Of a stretch of DNA of 64,000 nucleotides, positions 1 to 8,609 are shown piece by piece. The position numbers and the translations under genes were made by a program. The notes under the pieces were generated by a model. The model worked only from the letters and a program-made list of their open reading frames with translations. It was not told the DNA's origin and did not search any database. This stretch comes from Cohnella pontilimi (lineage in GTDB: Bacteria; Bacillota; Bacilli; Paenibacillales; Paenibacillaceae). The stretch spans positions 248,001 to 312,000 of the forward strand of contig NZ_SUPK01000005.1 of NCBI RefSeq assembly GCF_005049045.1, given 5' to 3'. Each line of letters begins with the position of its first letter. The first letter of the stretch is position 1.

Positions 1-1001
1 TCACAGGGGGTGTCGCGTCCGCATTTATTCTGTACGGGATGTCGTTCTTATACGGGATTGCGGGCACGACCAACGTGGGGTTGATCAGAGAGCATCTCGG
101 CCCGATGGTAACGGATTATCGCGCGCTCATGTATGTGTCCTTTTTCCTCATGATCGCCGGTTTTGCGATGAAAGTCGCGCTCGCGCCGTTCCATGCTTGG
201 GCGGCCGATGTGTATCAAGGCGCACCGACGCCGGTCACGTCGTTTTTGGCAGTCGTCTCCAAAGGTGCGGCGTTCGCGATGCTTTATCGCATTTTCATGA
301 ACATCGTCATCTTCATCCAGGACGATCCCAGGGTTCACGATGACCTGTACCTCGCCCTTGCCGTACCGGCTGCGGCGGCTATGATCGTCGGCACGGCCGG
401 CGCCTTGCGCCAGCAAAACCTGAAACGCCTTCTTGCGCTGTCCGGCGTGGCGAACGCGGGGATTCTGATGATCCCGCTCGCACTTCAAGTGACGCTGCTG
501 CACGCTTCGGCATTTTCGGAATTCTTTTACTACCTGCTGGCTTACGCATTCATGAATATAGGGGCGTTCGCGGTCCTTACCGTGGTGTCACGACATTCGG
601 GGAATGAGTCGTTGTCCGCCTTCGCCGGCCTGTACCATCGCGCACCTTGGACGGCCGCGGCCATGACCGTGCTTCTGTGTTCGCTTGCGGGACTGCCGGT
701 AACCGGCGGCTTTTTCGGTAAATTGTTCATCCTGTTTGGAACCGTCCAGACTCGAGCCTATTGGCTGGCGGCCATTCTGCTCGTGACCACTGTCGTTTCC
801 TATGCGGTTTACTTTGGTATCATTCGTCAAATGTATCTGAGAAGCGGAGACGAAGACGGGGGATTGCGGATTCCCGGACCCGCGGCAGCGGCCATCTGGA
901 TTTCCGTAGCCGCCACATTGGCGCTCGGATTTTTTCCGAAGCCGGTGCTGGGCTGGATCGACTCGTTCTTCGCGGTGCGTGTCGATTTTTGGGTATCTTG
1001 A
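1..1001 (+). CDS. nuoN: NADH-quinone oxidoreductase subunit N, C-terminal part
   Basis: This is the membrane-arm subunit N of respiratory complex I, an antiporter-like proton channel. The frame is open from the window edge (first whole codon at base 3), so the 5' end is missing and about 330 C-terminal residues remain of a family usually near 480-500. What is visible is almost entirely hydrophobic. It includes the family block MKVALAPFHAWAADVYQGAP followed by TPVTSFLAVVSKGAA, where the functional lysines of the antiporter fold lie, and a later LAGLPVTGGFFGKLFIL helix. As the last nuo gene it would close the operon, which fits the terminator directly downstream. Confidence 0.95.
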   Translation, partial: TGGVASAFILYGMSFLYGIAGTTNVGLIREHLGPMVTDYRALMYVSFFLMIAGFAMKVALAPFHAWAADVYQGAPTPVTSFLAVVSKGAAFAMLYRIFMNIVIFIQDDPRVHDDLYLALAVPAAAAMIVGTAGALRQQNLKRLLALSGVANAGILMIPLALQVTLLHASAFSEFFYYLLAYAFMNIGAFAVLTVVSRHSGNESLSAFAGLYHRAPWTAAAMTVLLCSLAGLPVTGGFFGKLFILFGTVQTRAYWLAAILLVTTVVSYAVYFGIIRQMYLRSGDEDGGLRIPGPAAAAIWISVAATLALGFFPKPVLGWIDSFFAVRVDFWVS

Positions 1002-1017
1002 TCGTCGGTGTTTTTCT

Positions 1018-1059
1018 GCCCTTTCCATCGTGCTTGCAGCGCGGCGGGAAGGGCTTTTT
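1018..1059 (+). terminator. Intrinsic terminator after nuoN
   Basis: GCCCTT and AAGGGC arms close a long G/C-rich loop and are followed by TTTTTC. It lies 17 bases past the nuoN stop, in the right orientation. Confidence 0.6.
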
Positions 1060-2385
1060 CATGTATTCCCCCGAATTTGGAGCTCACCGGAAATAAGTAA
1101 GTTGACGACAAAAGAGTGAGACCAAAGGCCCTATTTTTCGAACAAAGAAGGGAATTGCTGTCGAAACTCGAAGAAATTATAAATGAAATGTCAAAAGCGC
1201 GATTCAAGCGGGGGACGATTGGGTAAATAGGATTTTTTCCCTACCCTTCCCGCGAAGAATGCGCCGGCCACGGAATCCCGCAAATCGGGTTGTTAAAGTC
1301 TTTCGGCATTCCGCCGCATGGAAGACTGAACGATCGGGGAGATCTCGACTTTGATGGGTGCAGCGGTGCAGGGGTTGTTGTATTTCTTCCTTAGCCGCTG
1401 ATCGCATAAAGATGAGATCAGGGTTCTTAGCGATGAATCGCCGCGCGCCAACATTTTCATACTTCGCCTGCTTGAGATATTGGAGCTCATTAAGCTTGGC
1501 GAAGCGGCTATCTGTGACATGATTTTCAGGTGCTTGGCTTGTTACCGCCACCGAGTAGCGAGACCATCGAATGAATCGTTCGGGCAGCCGTTGCAGTCGG
1601 AAAAGAAAATTGGATTTTCGAATGTCCGTTTCACTCGGCTTTCTGACGAAAGTCGGACTCGACCCGGATCCATTCGGAATGGTGTGCATGACGCAGTGAA
1701 TCTAAGTCCTCGCCGGCGGAATAGGGGACAGCTCAACCACGGCATTTTTTACACGGTTGGAGAGGAGCGGGCGGAGTCACAAGCGCATGTGTCGGACACA
1801 GGATTTAAGGCAGTTCAGCTTTATGGCGTCAAAGGGGTAAAGGTCTAGCCCCTGAATGCGAAGGAAATCTACGGAGTCCGGTGGCGGACATCGAAGACAG
1901 CAACAGCACTTTATTACCTCGCCAAAGTCGAACCAAACCAGCAGCTCTTGCATACGCTCATTGCCGGCTCGATTTGGCGCAACCCCGATCGTTGCGAACG
2001 CGAACACGAATCCAGCAGGAGAAAAGTGACGAAGGGGATTCATACTCCGCGTTCATAACGCGGTTCATGCCGCACCGTGCCTTAGCCGGGACGCAAAAGG
2101 CGGCCATGGAATATATTACCCATTATGCAGGAAGAATCGTACGCGATCGCAGCAAAACGAAACAGTTGGTTTCGCTTGATGATTTGAGGTTAATCGTGAA
2201 TTGACGGTTTCAATCGACCCATTCACACACTTCGGAATGTCTCCCGGTCGGACGGGCGGTACAAGTCCAAGCGGGAAATTCCTCGTCCAAGGGCGATTGA
2301 GTGGTACCGGCGGCCCGCATCCTTCGGGCCAAATAAATATGGTTGCAAGGGCCCAATCGGTTGAATGTCAGGGGGCTTTCAAGTA
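1060..2385. other. Gene-free stretch of about 1.3 kb
   Basis: I could not support a gene here. Open frames of 60-160 codons occur on both strands (for example 1480-1848 and 1881-2204 on +, 1204-1689 on -). None has a convincing ribosome binding site, and all look arginine- and proline-rich, like out-of-frame GC-rich DNA. Some segments read locally protein-like: codons from about 1854 spell YYLAKVEPNQQLLHTLIAGS, and 2105-2204 reads ITHYAGRIVRDRSKTKQLVS. This may therefore be a decayed gene or old insertion. In Bacillus and relatives ywmB often sits near murA, but I saw no recognisable YwmB sequence. Confidence 0.4.
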
Positions 2386-2625
2386 ATGAGTGAACTTGCC
2401 TGGAACGGTTTATTCTCGATTTTCGTGACGCTGGGCTGCATTGCTTTGTCATGGGTGCTGCTGCAGGAAGTGCGGTTTGACCGATTGATGCAGCACTCCC
2501 GCAGTCCCCGCGCACGTATGCTGCAACTTCTGATTGCCGTCATTTTGGGCCATTTGGCGGCGAAATTCGTACTCGATTACTGGCAGTGGGCCGGTTCGGT
2601 GAAGTGGCTTTTCCGGTCCAGTTGA
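2386..2625 (+). CDS. ywzB: YwzB-like DUF1146 small membrane protein
   Basis: This is a 79-residue protein with two membrane segments (about residues 7-24 and 43-60) and a short basic linker (RFDRLMQHSRSPRARML), the size and layout of the DUF1146/YwzB family. Its role is unknown, but the gene is commonly found just upstream of murA in Bacillales, as here. The ATG at 2386 is preceded by AGGGGGC at 2370-2376 with a 9-base gap. An in-frame ATG at 2365 lies upstream of that site and is less likely. The family call rests on size, topology and position more than on a diagnostic motif. Confidence 0.75.
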   Translation: MSELAWNGLFSIFVTLGCIALSWVLLQEVRFDRLMQHSRSPRARMLQLLIAVILGHLAAKFVLDYWQWAGSVKWLFRSS

Positions 2626-2873
2626 AGAGCAAATGTTAGAATAACGGTGTGTCGGAATGAAAACAATGGGTAATAGGGTGGAGAAGCGGCCATTAAGTCC
2701 CATTTGGACGAATATCATCGATATAGCATGAAAAACCCGGGAAAAAATCGGGAAAAGTTGGTTCTTGTGCCATCCGAGTTACCGATGGTAAGATGAAATT
2801 TGAGTTTTTCGGGGTTGGGCTTTCTTGGAGAACGGCTTCGGAATGATTTATTAACGCGCGGAGGGAACCACCC

Positions 2874-4250
2874 ATGAGCAAAATCATCGTCCGCGGAGGA
2901 CGTCCCCTGCAGGGAGTCGTCCGTGTCCACGGCGCCAAAAATTCCGTCCTTCCGATCCTGGCTGCCGCCTTGCTGGCGGAAGAAGGATCATGCGTCATTC
3001 ATGACGTGCCCGCCCTGGACGATGTCAACAACATACTGCAGGTACTTACGGTTCTCGGCGTTCAAGCGGAGCGCGGCGACAATTTTGTCGAGCTGCAGTC
3101 CGGCAAGCTTGTTTCGTACGAGGCTCCATATGAACTGGTCCGGAAAATGAGGGCTTCCTTTTTGGTCATGGGACCCTTGTTGGCACGTCTGGGCAAAGTG
3201 AGAATTTCCCTGCCCGGCGGATGCGCAATCGGGACGCGTCCCATCGATCAGCATCTCAAAGGGTTTGAAGCGATGGGAGCCGAAATTGGATTCGGTCAAG
3301 GCGCCATCGAAGCGACCGTGAACGGCAAGCTTCGCGGAGCGAGAATATATCTGGATATTGCCAGCGTCGGCGCCACGGAAAACATCATGATGGCGGCGGC
3401 AACGGCCGACGGTACGACTCTGATCGAGAATGCGGCCAAAGAACCGGAAATCGTCGACTTGGCCAATTTCCTCAATGCGATGGGAGCCAAGGTCCGCGGT
3501 GCGGGCACAGGTGTCATTCGCATCGAAGGCGTGGAGCGCTTGCACGGTGTGGAGCACCATGTGATTCCCGATCGGGTGGAAGCCGGTACTTACATGATCG
3601 CGGCTGCCATCACAGGCGGTGACGTCTATGTGGAAGGCGCGATTCGAGACCATCTGGGCCCGGTTGTGGCAAAGATGGAAGAAATGGGCGTAGTCATTGA
3701 CGCCGATGAGAACGGCATTCGCGTGCGGGTAGACCGTCCTCTCCGTGCGGTTGATCTTAAGACGCTTCCTTATCCTGGCTTCCCGACCGACATGCAGGCC
3801 CAAATGATGGCTTTGCTGCTGAAGGCGGAAGGCACGAGCATTGTAACCGAAACCGTGTTCGAAAACCGGTATATGCATGTACCGGAACTCGCGAAAATGG
3901 GCGCCGAAATTAAAGTCGACGGCCGCACTGCGGTTGTGTCGGGCAATGCCCGGTTGACCGGAGCCAATGTGTGCTCGACGGACCTGCGCGCCGGCGCTGC
4001 CTTGATCTGTGCGGCATTGGCGGCAGATGGTGCAACTGAAGTCACCGGTCTGCATCATATTGACCGCGGGTATGTAGACATCGTCGGTAAGCTCGCGGCG
4101 CTTGGCGCCGACATTTTGCGCGCGCCGTCTCCGGAAGAAGTTCTCGCCGAAGCCGAGCACGCCCAAATGCCGCCTGTCGTGGCATTGCCTGCAAAAGACC
4201 GCGCGGGTTCGGAAGTTCCAATCCTCAAAGTTCAACCCACGCTGGCTTAA
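2874..4250 (+). CDS. murA: UDP-N-acetylglucosamine 1-carboxyvinyltransferase
   Basis: MurA transfers enolpyruvate from PEP to UDP-GlcNAc, the first committed step of peptidoglycan synthesis, in the cytoplasm. Residues of the family site are present: K22 in [11 protein letters not shown] and the catalytic, fosfomycin-target cysteine C117 in [19 protein letters not shown]. Later blocks such as [13 protein letters not shown] also match. The start is fixed by GGAGG just upstream of the ATG. At 458 residues it is about 20-40 longer than usual because of a C-terminal tail after the last fold element (from about residue 420) that is rich in A, E and P. In Bacillus murAA is followed directly by spoIID; here a repeat-flanked nuclease gene intervenes. 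Confidence 0.97.
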   Translation: MSKIIVRGGRPLQGVVRVHGAKNSVLPILAAALLAEEGSCVIHDVPALDDVNNILQVLTVLGVQAERGDNFVELQSGKLVSYEAPYELVRKMRASFLVMGPLLARLGKVRISLPGGCAIGTRPIDQHLKGFEAMGAEIGFGQGAIEATVNGKLRGARIYLDIASVGATENIMMAAATADGTTLIENAAKEPEIVDLANFLNAMGAKVRGAGTGVIRIEGVERLHGVEHHVIPDRVEAGTYMIAAAITGGDVYVEGAIRDHLGPVVAKMEEMGVVIDADENGIRVRVDRPLRAVDLKTLPYPGFPTDMQAQMMALLLKAEGTSIVTETVFENRYMHVPELAKMGAEIKVDGRTAVVSGNARLTGANVCSTDLRAGAALICAALAADGATEVTGLHHIDRGYVDIVGKLAALGADILRAPSPEEVLAEAEHAQMPPVVALPAKDRAGSEVPILKVQPTLA

Positions 4251-4283
4251 TCAGCGGACGTCCTTATACTGTTCATATGTCTA

Positions 4284-4311
4284 AAGGTGCCTCGTTTGGG
4301 GCATCTTTTTT
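4284..4311 (+). terminator. Intrinsic terminator after murA
   Basis: AAGGTGCC and GGCATCTT arms (with G-U pairs) close a short loop and are followed by a T run at 4305-4311. It lies about 35 bases past murA and separates it from the repeat array. Confidence 0.75.
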
Positions 4312-4339
4312 ATATGCGCGGACGGTGGTAGGATGCGAG

Positions 4340-5130
4340 TCTCTTCTGCGTGCGCGCATACTCTCGAAGCACTGACGATTGAAAGCCGCTGAGACTAGCT
4401 TACATTTGCGCCCCCCTGAGATACCAACGCTTGAAAGTCAATGAGACTAGCTTACACTTGCGTACCCCCGAGACACCGACGATTGAAAGTCAATGAGACT
4501 AGCTTACACTTGCGTACCTGCGAGACACCGACGATTGAAAGTCACTGAGACTAGCATACACTTGCGTACTTCCGAAACATCGACGCTTGAAAGTCACTGA
4601 GACTAGCTTAGAGATGCGTAGCCCGAGACACCGACGGTTGAAAGTCACTGAAACTAGCTTAGAGATGCGTACCCGCGAGACACCGACGATTGAAAGTCAC
4701 TGAGACTAGCTTAGAGATGCGTACCTCCGAGACACCGACGCTTGAAAGTCAATGAGACTAGCTTACACTTGCGTACCTCCGAAACATCGACGCTTGAATG
4801 TCAATTAGACTAGCTTAGAGATGCGTAGCCCGAGACACCGACGGTTGAAAGTCACTGAGACTAGCTTAGAGCTGCTTACCCCCGAGACACCAATGTTTGA
4901 AAGCCACCGAGACTAGCTTAGAGTTGCGTACCCCCGAGACACCGACGATTGAAAGTCACTGAGACTAGCTTACACTTGCGTACTTCCGAAACATCGAAGC
5001 TTGAATGTCAATGAGACTAGCTTAGAGCTGCTTACCCCCGAGGCACCAACGTTTGTAAGTCACTGAGACTAGCTAAGAGAAGCGTACCCCCGAGACACCA
5101 ACGTTGGAACGCCACTGAGACTAACTTTGC
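4340..5130. repeat. 52-bp tandem repeat array, about 15 units
   Basis: The element GAGACTAGCTTA recurs at 4391, 4443, 4495, 4547, 4599, 4650, 4702, 4754, 4806, 4857, 4909, 4961, 5013, 5065 and 5117. The spacing is 52 bases, with two spacings of 51 after the one-base-shorter TAGCCCGAG variants. A diverged partial unit precedes the first copy. A unit contains GAGACTAGCTTACACTTGCG, then TACCCCCGAGACACCGACGA, then TTGAAAGTCACT. Two sub-types (TTACACTTGCG and TTAGAGATGCG) are interleaved, suggesting amplification of a multi-unit block. There is no unique spacer DNA, so it is not CRISPR. The array runs up to the 3' end of the minus-strand nuclease gene. Confidence 0.95.
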
Positions 5131-5139
5131 TCTACGCAA

Positions 5140-5820
5140 TTATCCGGAATTCTTGCGATTATAGTCAGGATTCAGTCGATATAACTTAATTCTCTTCTGA
5201 CCAGAACCAGCTGGTAACAAATAGCCCTTATTCAATAAGCTGTGCAAGTGAGCGGTTGCTGTCGCCCTATGCCAACCTAATTCACGTGCTACTTTTGAAG
5301 GGGACAGGGGTGCGCCGTGGGTGCGCATGAGTTTAAGAATCGCCAAATCGATCGGGTTGCTAGCTTCGATGGATTCCTGTTGTTCCAGTCCCCACTTTCC
5401 CAGCGCCTGAAGCAACAACTGTTGGCAGCTTCGGGGGTTCTCTTTAATGTCGTCCAGCGAGAAGCGCAGGACTAGCCAGCCGTCTATCACCAGGTGGTTT
5501 TGCCGGGTCAGATGATCGGCAAATTGCTTGCGGTCAAGATCGCGGCAATGGGTGTTGTATGCGTCGATTTCGATACAAATCTTCAGTCCTTTCAGAAAAA
5601 AGGCAAAGTCCAGAAACCGGGTGCCGTCTTTGAAGTCCCGAACCTCAAACTCAGGATGCAAATTTGCTAAACTCTGGACTGCCGGCCACCAAACTAACAT
5701 TAGAAAGAGCTTCTCAGAGTATCCAAGTCCGTTTAGTAACCTCCGCTTACGCTCCCCTTTGCATGTTTTCAGATGCTGTGACAGCCAACGACTGAAAATT
5801 TCATCAAATATTTTGCTCAT
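5140..5820 (-). CDS. DUF559-like PD-(D/E)XK nuclease with winged-helix C-terminus
   Basis: This 226-residue protein appears to be a DNA nuclease-fold protein fused to a DNA-binding domain. Residues 33-125 carry a Vsr/DUF559-like pattern: YSEKLF (E36), RFLDFAFF (D71), ICIEIDAYNTH (E84, D86), then RQNHLVIDGWLVLRFS. This gives the E...D...ExD core of a PD-(D/E)XK site. Residues 155-215 form a winged helix (AILKLMRTHGAPLSPSKVAR, then RATATAHLHSLLNKGYL). The start is set by AAGGAGG eight bases before the ATG; upstream in-frame codons run through a hairpin. It is the only minus-strand gene in this part of the window and is bracketed by two related repeat arrays. The substrate is unknown. Alternatives are a regulator with a dead nuclease fold or a mobile-element protein. 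Confidence 0.7.
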   Translation of the reverse strand: MSKIFDEIFSRWLSQHLKTCKGERKRRLLNGLGYSEKLFLMLVWWPAVQSLANLHPEFEVRDFKDGTRFLDFAFFLKGLKICIEIDAYNTHCRDLDRKQFADHLTRQNHLVIDGWLVLRFSLDDIKENPRSCQQLLLQALGKWGLEQQESIEASNPIDLAILKLMRTHGAPLSPSKVARELGWHRATATAHLHSLLNKGYLLPAGSGQKRIKLYRLNPDYNRKNSG

Positions 5821-5834
5821 TTGTGCGACCTCCT

Positions 5835-5880
5835 TAAAATAAAAACGCCGCCTGCCCGGGATCCCGGAACAGACGGCGTG
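5835..5880 (-). terminator. Terminator-like hairpin in the leader of the nuclease gene
   Basis: Read on the minus strand, ACGCCG...CGGCGT arms enclose a second inverted pair (TTCCGGG/CCCGGGC region) and are followed by TTTTTATTTT. This run ends just before the AAGGAGG site of the nuclease gene. It would stop minus-strand transcription coming from the 6-kb array, or act as an attenuator for the nuclease gene. Confidence 0.65.
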
Positions 5881-6003
5881 TTCTTCACGACCTTGTCTTG
5901 GGTTCATAATAATGGGAAAAATGGAATATGGCAAGAGGGTATTGTGAAAATGTCTACAGCATCCGTAAATAACGGAGTGATCGCCTGCTGCATGTGTTCA
6001 ACT

Positions 6004-6280
6004 GTTAGCCAGTCTCAATAACTAACGATCGCAGACTTCGGCAGGTTCTGTCGCTGTAAGTCAGTCACATTGACTAACGGATATAGACCATCGCGGGGTA
6101 GTCGGTTGTTAGTCAGTCTCACTGGCTAACGATAGCAGACTTTCGCGAGGCAGGCTGTTGTTAGTCAGTCTCACTGATTAACGTTCGCAGACTTTCGCGA
6201 GACAAGCTTTTGTTAGTCAGTCTCACTGACTATCGTAGCAGGCTTTCGCGAGTAAGACGGCTGATAGTCACCATCCCCTC
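6004..6280. repeat. Second 52-bp array, palindrome-bearing, inverted relative to the first
   Basis: The element TTAGTCAGTCTCACTGACTA, or variants of it, starts at 6005, 6057, 6109, 6161, 6213 and about 6264, giving spacings of 52, 52, 52, 52 and 51. Each core is a near-perfect palindrome with arms TTAGTCAGT and ACTGACTAA around CTC. Between cores are GCAGACTTTCGCGAG-type segments. On the minus strand the core matches the first array (AGTCACTGAGACTAGCT type) at about 15 of 19 positions, so the two arrays are relatives in opposite orientation on either side of the nuclease gene. With the nuclease leader (5821-6003) it fills the gene-free gap before spoIID. Confidence 0.9.
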
Positions 6281-6376
6281 TACCAATCTAGGTTCTAACT
6301 CTATCGCCATTTGCGTAGGATGTCTTGAGCGGCATAAGGACAGGCCGATGAAGACGAACAGGATGCGGAGGAAGCG

Positions 6377-7573
6377 ATGGAATGGGCTAAAAGATTGGAA
6401 TGGGCCGGGTTTACCGCCGGTATTGTGCTGGCGTTGATCCTGTGGAGCAATTTGCATACAGCGAATCGCACAGAGACAGCACAATTAATGGCCGCATCAA
6501 GCGAAGACTTGGAGACATGGGCGCAACCAGCAGCCAACGTAAAATCGGACAAGTCTCAGAGCAGCTCTGAAAATAACGTCATCCGCACAAACGCCGGGCC
6601 AGCGAGCAATAGAGGAGGCGAAAGCGATAACAGCCTCAATAGCAACCCTAATAGCAACCCCAATAGCAACCGCGACAGCCCCCACAACACTGCCGACAAA
6701 GACGATATCCCCATCCGCGTGTATTTGACGGAGCAGCGCCGCGTAGAAACGGTACCGCTGGAAGATTACATACGCGGAGTGGTCGCGGCCGAAATGCCGC
6801 CGAGCTTCCATCCCGCGGCGCTTGAGGCGCAGGCGATGGCCGCGCGCACTTACATCATGCGGCGCCTGCTCGAGCATGACCGCACTAACATACCCGTCCA
6901 AGACGCAGATGTTACTGATACTGTTACTCACCAAGCCTACCGGTCGCTCGAACAGATGAACCGGCTGCGGGACGAGAACGGGCAGGCTTGGCGCAAAGCC
7001 GATGAAGCGGCAAGGAACACACGTGGAAAGATTATCACGTACGATGGCAAGCCGATTGAGGCGCTTTATTTTTCCGCAAGCAACGGCTACACGGAAAATT
7101 CGGAAAACGTATTTCCATTCGCTCTGCCCTATCTTCGATCCGTAACGAGTCCATGGGACCGGCCGATCAACCTCCCAGGCGCTGCCCAAACAACCCAAAT
7201 GCCGCTAAAAGAGTTTTACGAGAAGCTGGGCATAGACGCCATCTCCGCCTCAGCCCGGCTCAACAATTCTCCGAAAATGAAAGTCACCGGATGGACGGAC
7301 GGCAGACGAATCAAATCTCTCACCGTGATCGACCGGACGTTCACGGGGCAGGAATTCCGGGAGCGTCTCGGCCTGCGTTCTACTTCCTTCACCTGGCGAG
7401 TGAAGGACGGCACCATCTCCTTCACGACCTACGGAAACGGGCATGGAGTCGGCATGAGTCAGTGGGGGGCGGAAGGAATGGCGCAGGACGGGCATACGGC
7501 GGAACAAATCCTGAAATACTATTACAAAGGCACGCAAATCACCGAAGTTTCGAAACTTGTACCCTCACTTTAA
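6377..7573 (+). CDS. spoIID: Stage II sporulation protein D (peptidoglycan transglycosylase)
   Basis: SpoIID is the lytic transglycosylase of the DMP engulfment complex in the mother-cell membrane. A membrane anchor at residues 9-25 is followed by a linker of about 85 residues and the SpoIID domain from residue 113. The block LEDYIRGVVAAEMPPSFHPA carries E139, the likely equivalent of the catalytic glutamate, and LEAQAMAARTY follows. The C-terminal GNGHGVGMSQWGAEGMA is also typical. The linker contains an Asn-Ser-Pro run from a 12-base DNA repeat at about 6637-6670, so its length may vary between strains. The start is supported by GGAGG five bases upstream. I saw no clear SigE promoter. Confidence 0.95.
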   Translation: MEWAKRLEWAGFTAGIVLALILWSNLHTANRTETAQLMAASSEDLETWAQPAANVKSDKSQSSSENNVIRTNAGPASNRGGESDNSLNSNPNSNPNSNRDSPHNTADKDDIPIRVYLTEQRRVETVPLEDYIRGVVAAEMPPSFHPAALEAQAMAARTYIMRRLLEHDRTNIPVQDADVTDTVTHQAYRSLEQMNRLRDENGQAWRKADEAARNTRGKIITYDGKPIEALYFSASNGYTENSENVFPFALPYLRSVTSPWDRPINLPGAAQTTQMPLKEFYEKLGIDAISASARLNNSPKMKVTGWTDGRRIKSLTVIDRTFTGQEFRERLGLRSTSFTWRVKDGTISFTTYGNGHGVGMSQWGAEGMAQDGHTAEQILKYYYKGTQITEVSKLVPSL

Positions 7574-7628
7574 GAGTCCCCTTAACCCGATCTACACTAT
7601 AAAAATTGCAATCTTTCAACAAGATCAG

Positions 7629-7656
7629 GTATAAAACCCCATCACCTGGTAAGAAT
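7629..7656 (+). promoter_or_regulatory. Predicted SigF-type promoter of spoIIQ
   Basis: GTATA (7629-7633), 14 bases, then GGTAAGAAT (7648-7656). The -10 fits the GGnRAnAnT pattern of forespore SigF promoters at every fixed position and the -35 fits GYATA. It lies 22 bases before the spoIIQ start, and spoIIQ is SigF-controlled in B. subtilis. Confidence 0.65.
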
Positions 7657-7678
7657 GGCTTATTGAGGTGATGGAAAA

Positions 7679-8404
7679 ATGAATAACGAAGGAAACAAAA
7701 CGACACGCAAGTTCGAAGAGTCTTCCAAAACCGCTGCGGGATCGATGTCCGCCGCCAAGCCTTCCGGATGGAAAAAGCTGCTCTCCAAACGCTGGGTATT
7801 CCCTGCAGCTTACATGGCCGCGGCAGCAATCATCGTAACGATCCTCTGGCTCAATGCGGGTAACCAGGGGAAAGGTTCGCAGCAAGACGTGTCAAGTGTT
7901 AACAGCGGGGTAGAGACAAACGGAAAATCGAGTCCCGAGTCTAAGCCCGTCGCGGTTAACGGAGAAACTCTCCAATGGCCGGTAGCCAAGTTCGAATCGT
8001 TCAAGACGGAAATGGCCTTCTACGACGAAAATGCTTCGGAAGATCAACGCCAGGCGGCAATGGTCGAATACGACAACAAGTTTATGCCTCACACGGGCGT
8101 CGACCTCGCCAAAAACGGAAAAGACTTCGAAGTGCTGGCGGCCCTAAGCGGTAAAGTCACTTATGCGCAAGAAACTCCGACCAACGGGTATGAAGTGCAT
8201 ATCCAGCATGCCAATGACATCGAAACCGTCTACCAGAGCTTGAAAGACCTGCAAGTAAAAGTCGGCGACGAAGTCAAACAGGGCGATGCGATAGCGAAAG
8301 CCGGCACCAGCCAGCTCGAAGCGGGCGAAGGCACGCACGTCCACTTCGAAGTGTGGACCAACGGCGAACCCGTGAATCCCCGCGACATGATCAAAGCCCA
8401 ATAA
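7679..8404 (+). CDS. spoIIQ: SpoIIQ-like M23 (LytM) family protein
   Basis: This is the forespore membrane protein expected to pair with SpoIIIAH across the intermembrane space during engulfment. It has a basic N-terminus, one membrane helix (about residues 40-58), a linker and an M23/LytM domain (about 130-235). The zinc ligands of active M23 peptidases are all visible: H138 and D142 in HTGVD, H220 and H222 in HVH. B. subtilis SpoIIQ is known to lack a complete site, so this protein may keep endopeptidase activity, as in C. difficile. Position directly after spoIID, the SigF-type promoter and GAGGTG upstream of the ATG support the call. A generic M23 peptidase is the alternative. Confidence 0.85.
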   Translation: MNNEGNKTTRKFEESSKTAAGSMSAAKPSGWKKLLSKRWVFPAAYMAAAAIIVTILWLNAGNQGKGSQQDVSSVNSGVETNGKSSPESKPVAVNGETLQWPVAKFESFKTEMAFYDENASEDQRQAAMVEYDNKFMPHTGVDLAKNGKDFEVLAALSGKVTYAQETPTNGYEVHIQHANDIETVYQSLKDLQVKVGDEVKQGDAIAKAGTSQLEAGEGTHVHFEVWTNGEPVNPRDMIKAQ

Positions 8405-8424
8405 TATTCGCTTCAATAACAACC

Positions 8425-8472
8425 CGGAGCCCATACTCTGCCGACAGGCAGGGAGTGGGCTCCCGTTCTATC
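8425..8472 (+). terminator. Terminator after spoIIQ
   Basis: CGGAGCCCA and TGGGCTCCCG arms surround an inner hairpin (CTGCC/GGCAG) and are followed by TTCTATCTT. It is a strong stem with a weak T tract. Confidence 0.65.
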
Positions 8473-8489
8473 TTGTCCATTTCTCATAG

Positions 8490-8518
8490 TCGACATAGGC
8501 CTAAAGATATGTGATAAT
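8490..8518 (+). promoter_or_regulatory. SigA-type promoter of the HD-GYP gene
   Basis: TCGACA (8490-8495), 17 bases, GATAAT (8513-8518), with an extended TGT directly before the -10. It overlaps the upstream in-frame ATG at 8511, which argues for the downstream start at 8610. Confidence 0.65.
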
Positions 8519-8609
8519 CAAAAATAGGAAAAAAATACTATGTTTCAACGTATCCGTCGTTGGGTACAAATCAAGTTATCCAAAACGGCGCGGAAGGGCA
8601 GCGAATCTT

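Noticed and set aside
2295..2330. T-box-like element (GTGGTACCG followed by a GGCCCG/CGGGCC hairpin)
   Set aside because: The match to the T-box core is partial, no specifier stem or T run is seen, and the downstream gene is a DUF1146 membrane protein rather than an aminoacyl or amino acid gene.
2988..4235. Antisense frame of 415 codons opposite murA
   Set aside because: A shadow of a conserved housekeeping gene, with His/Arg-rich composition and no start signal.
4340..5130. CRISPR array
   Set aside because: Units of 52 bp repeat end to end with no unique spacers, and no cas genes are in the window.
5821..5934. N-terminal extension of the nuclease from an upstream ATG at 5934
   Set aside because: The extension is encoded by a terminator hairpin and the AAGGAGG site itself; ATG 5820 is well spaced.
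6281..6376. SigE promoter before spoIID
   Set aside because: Only a poor -10 (GCATAAGG) was found and no matching -35.
8511..8609. N-terminal extension of the HD-GYP protein from ATG 8511
   Set aside because: This codon overlaps the -10 of a good promoter, so it would not be in the mRNA; ATG 8610 has a usable site.
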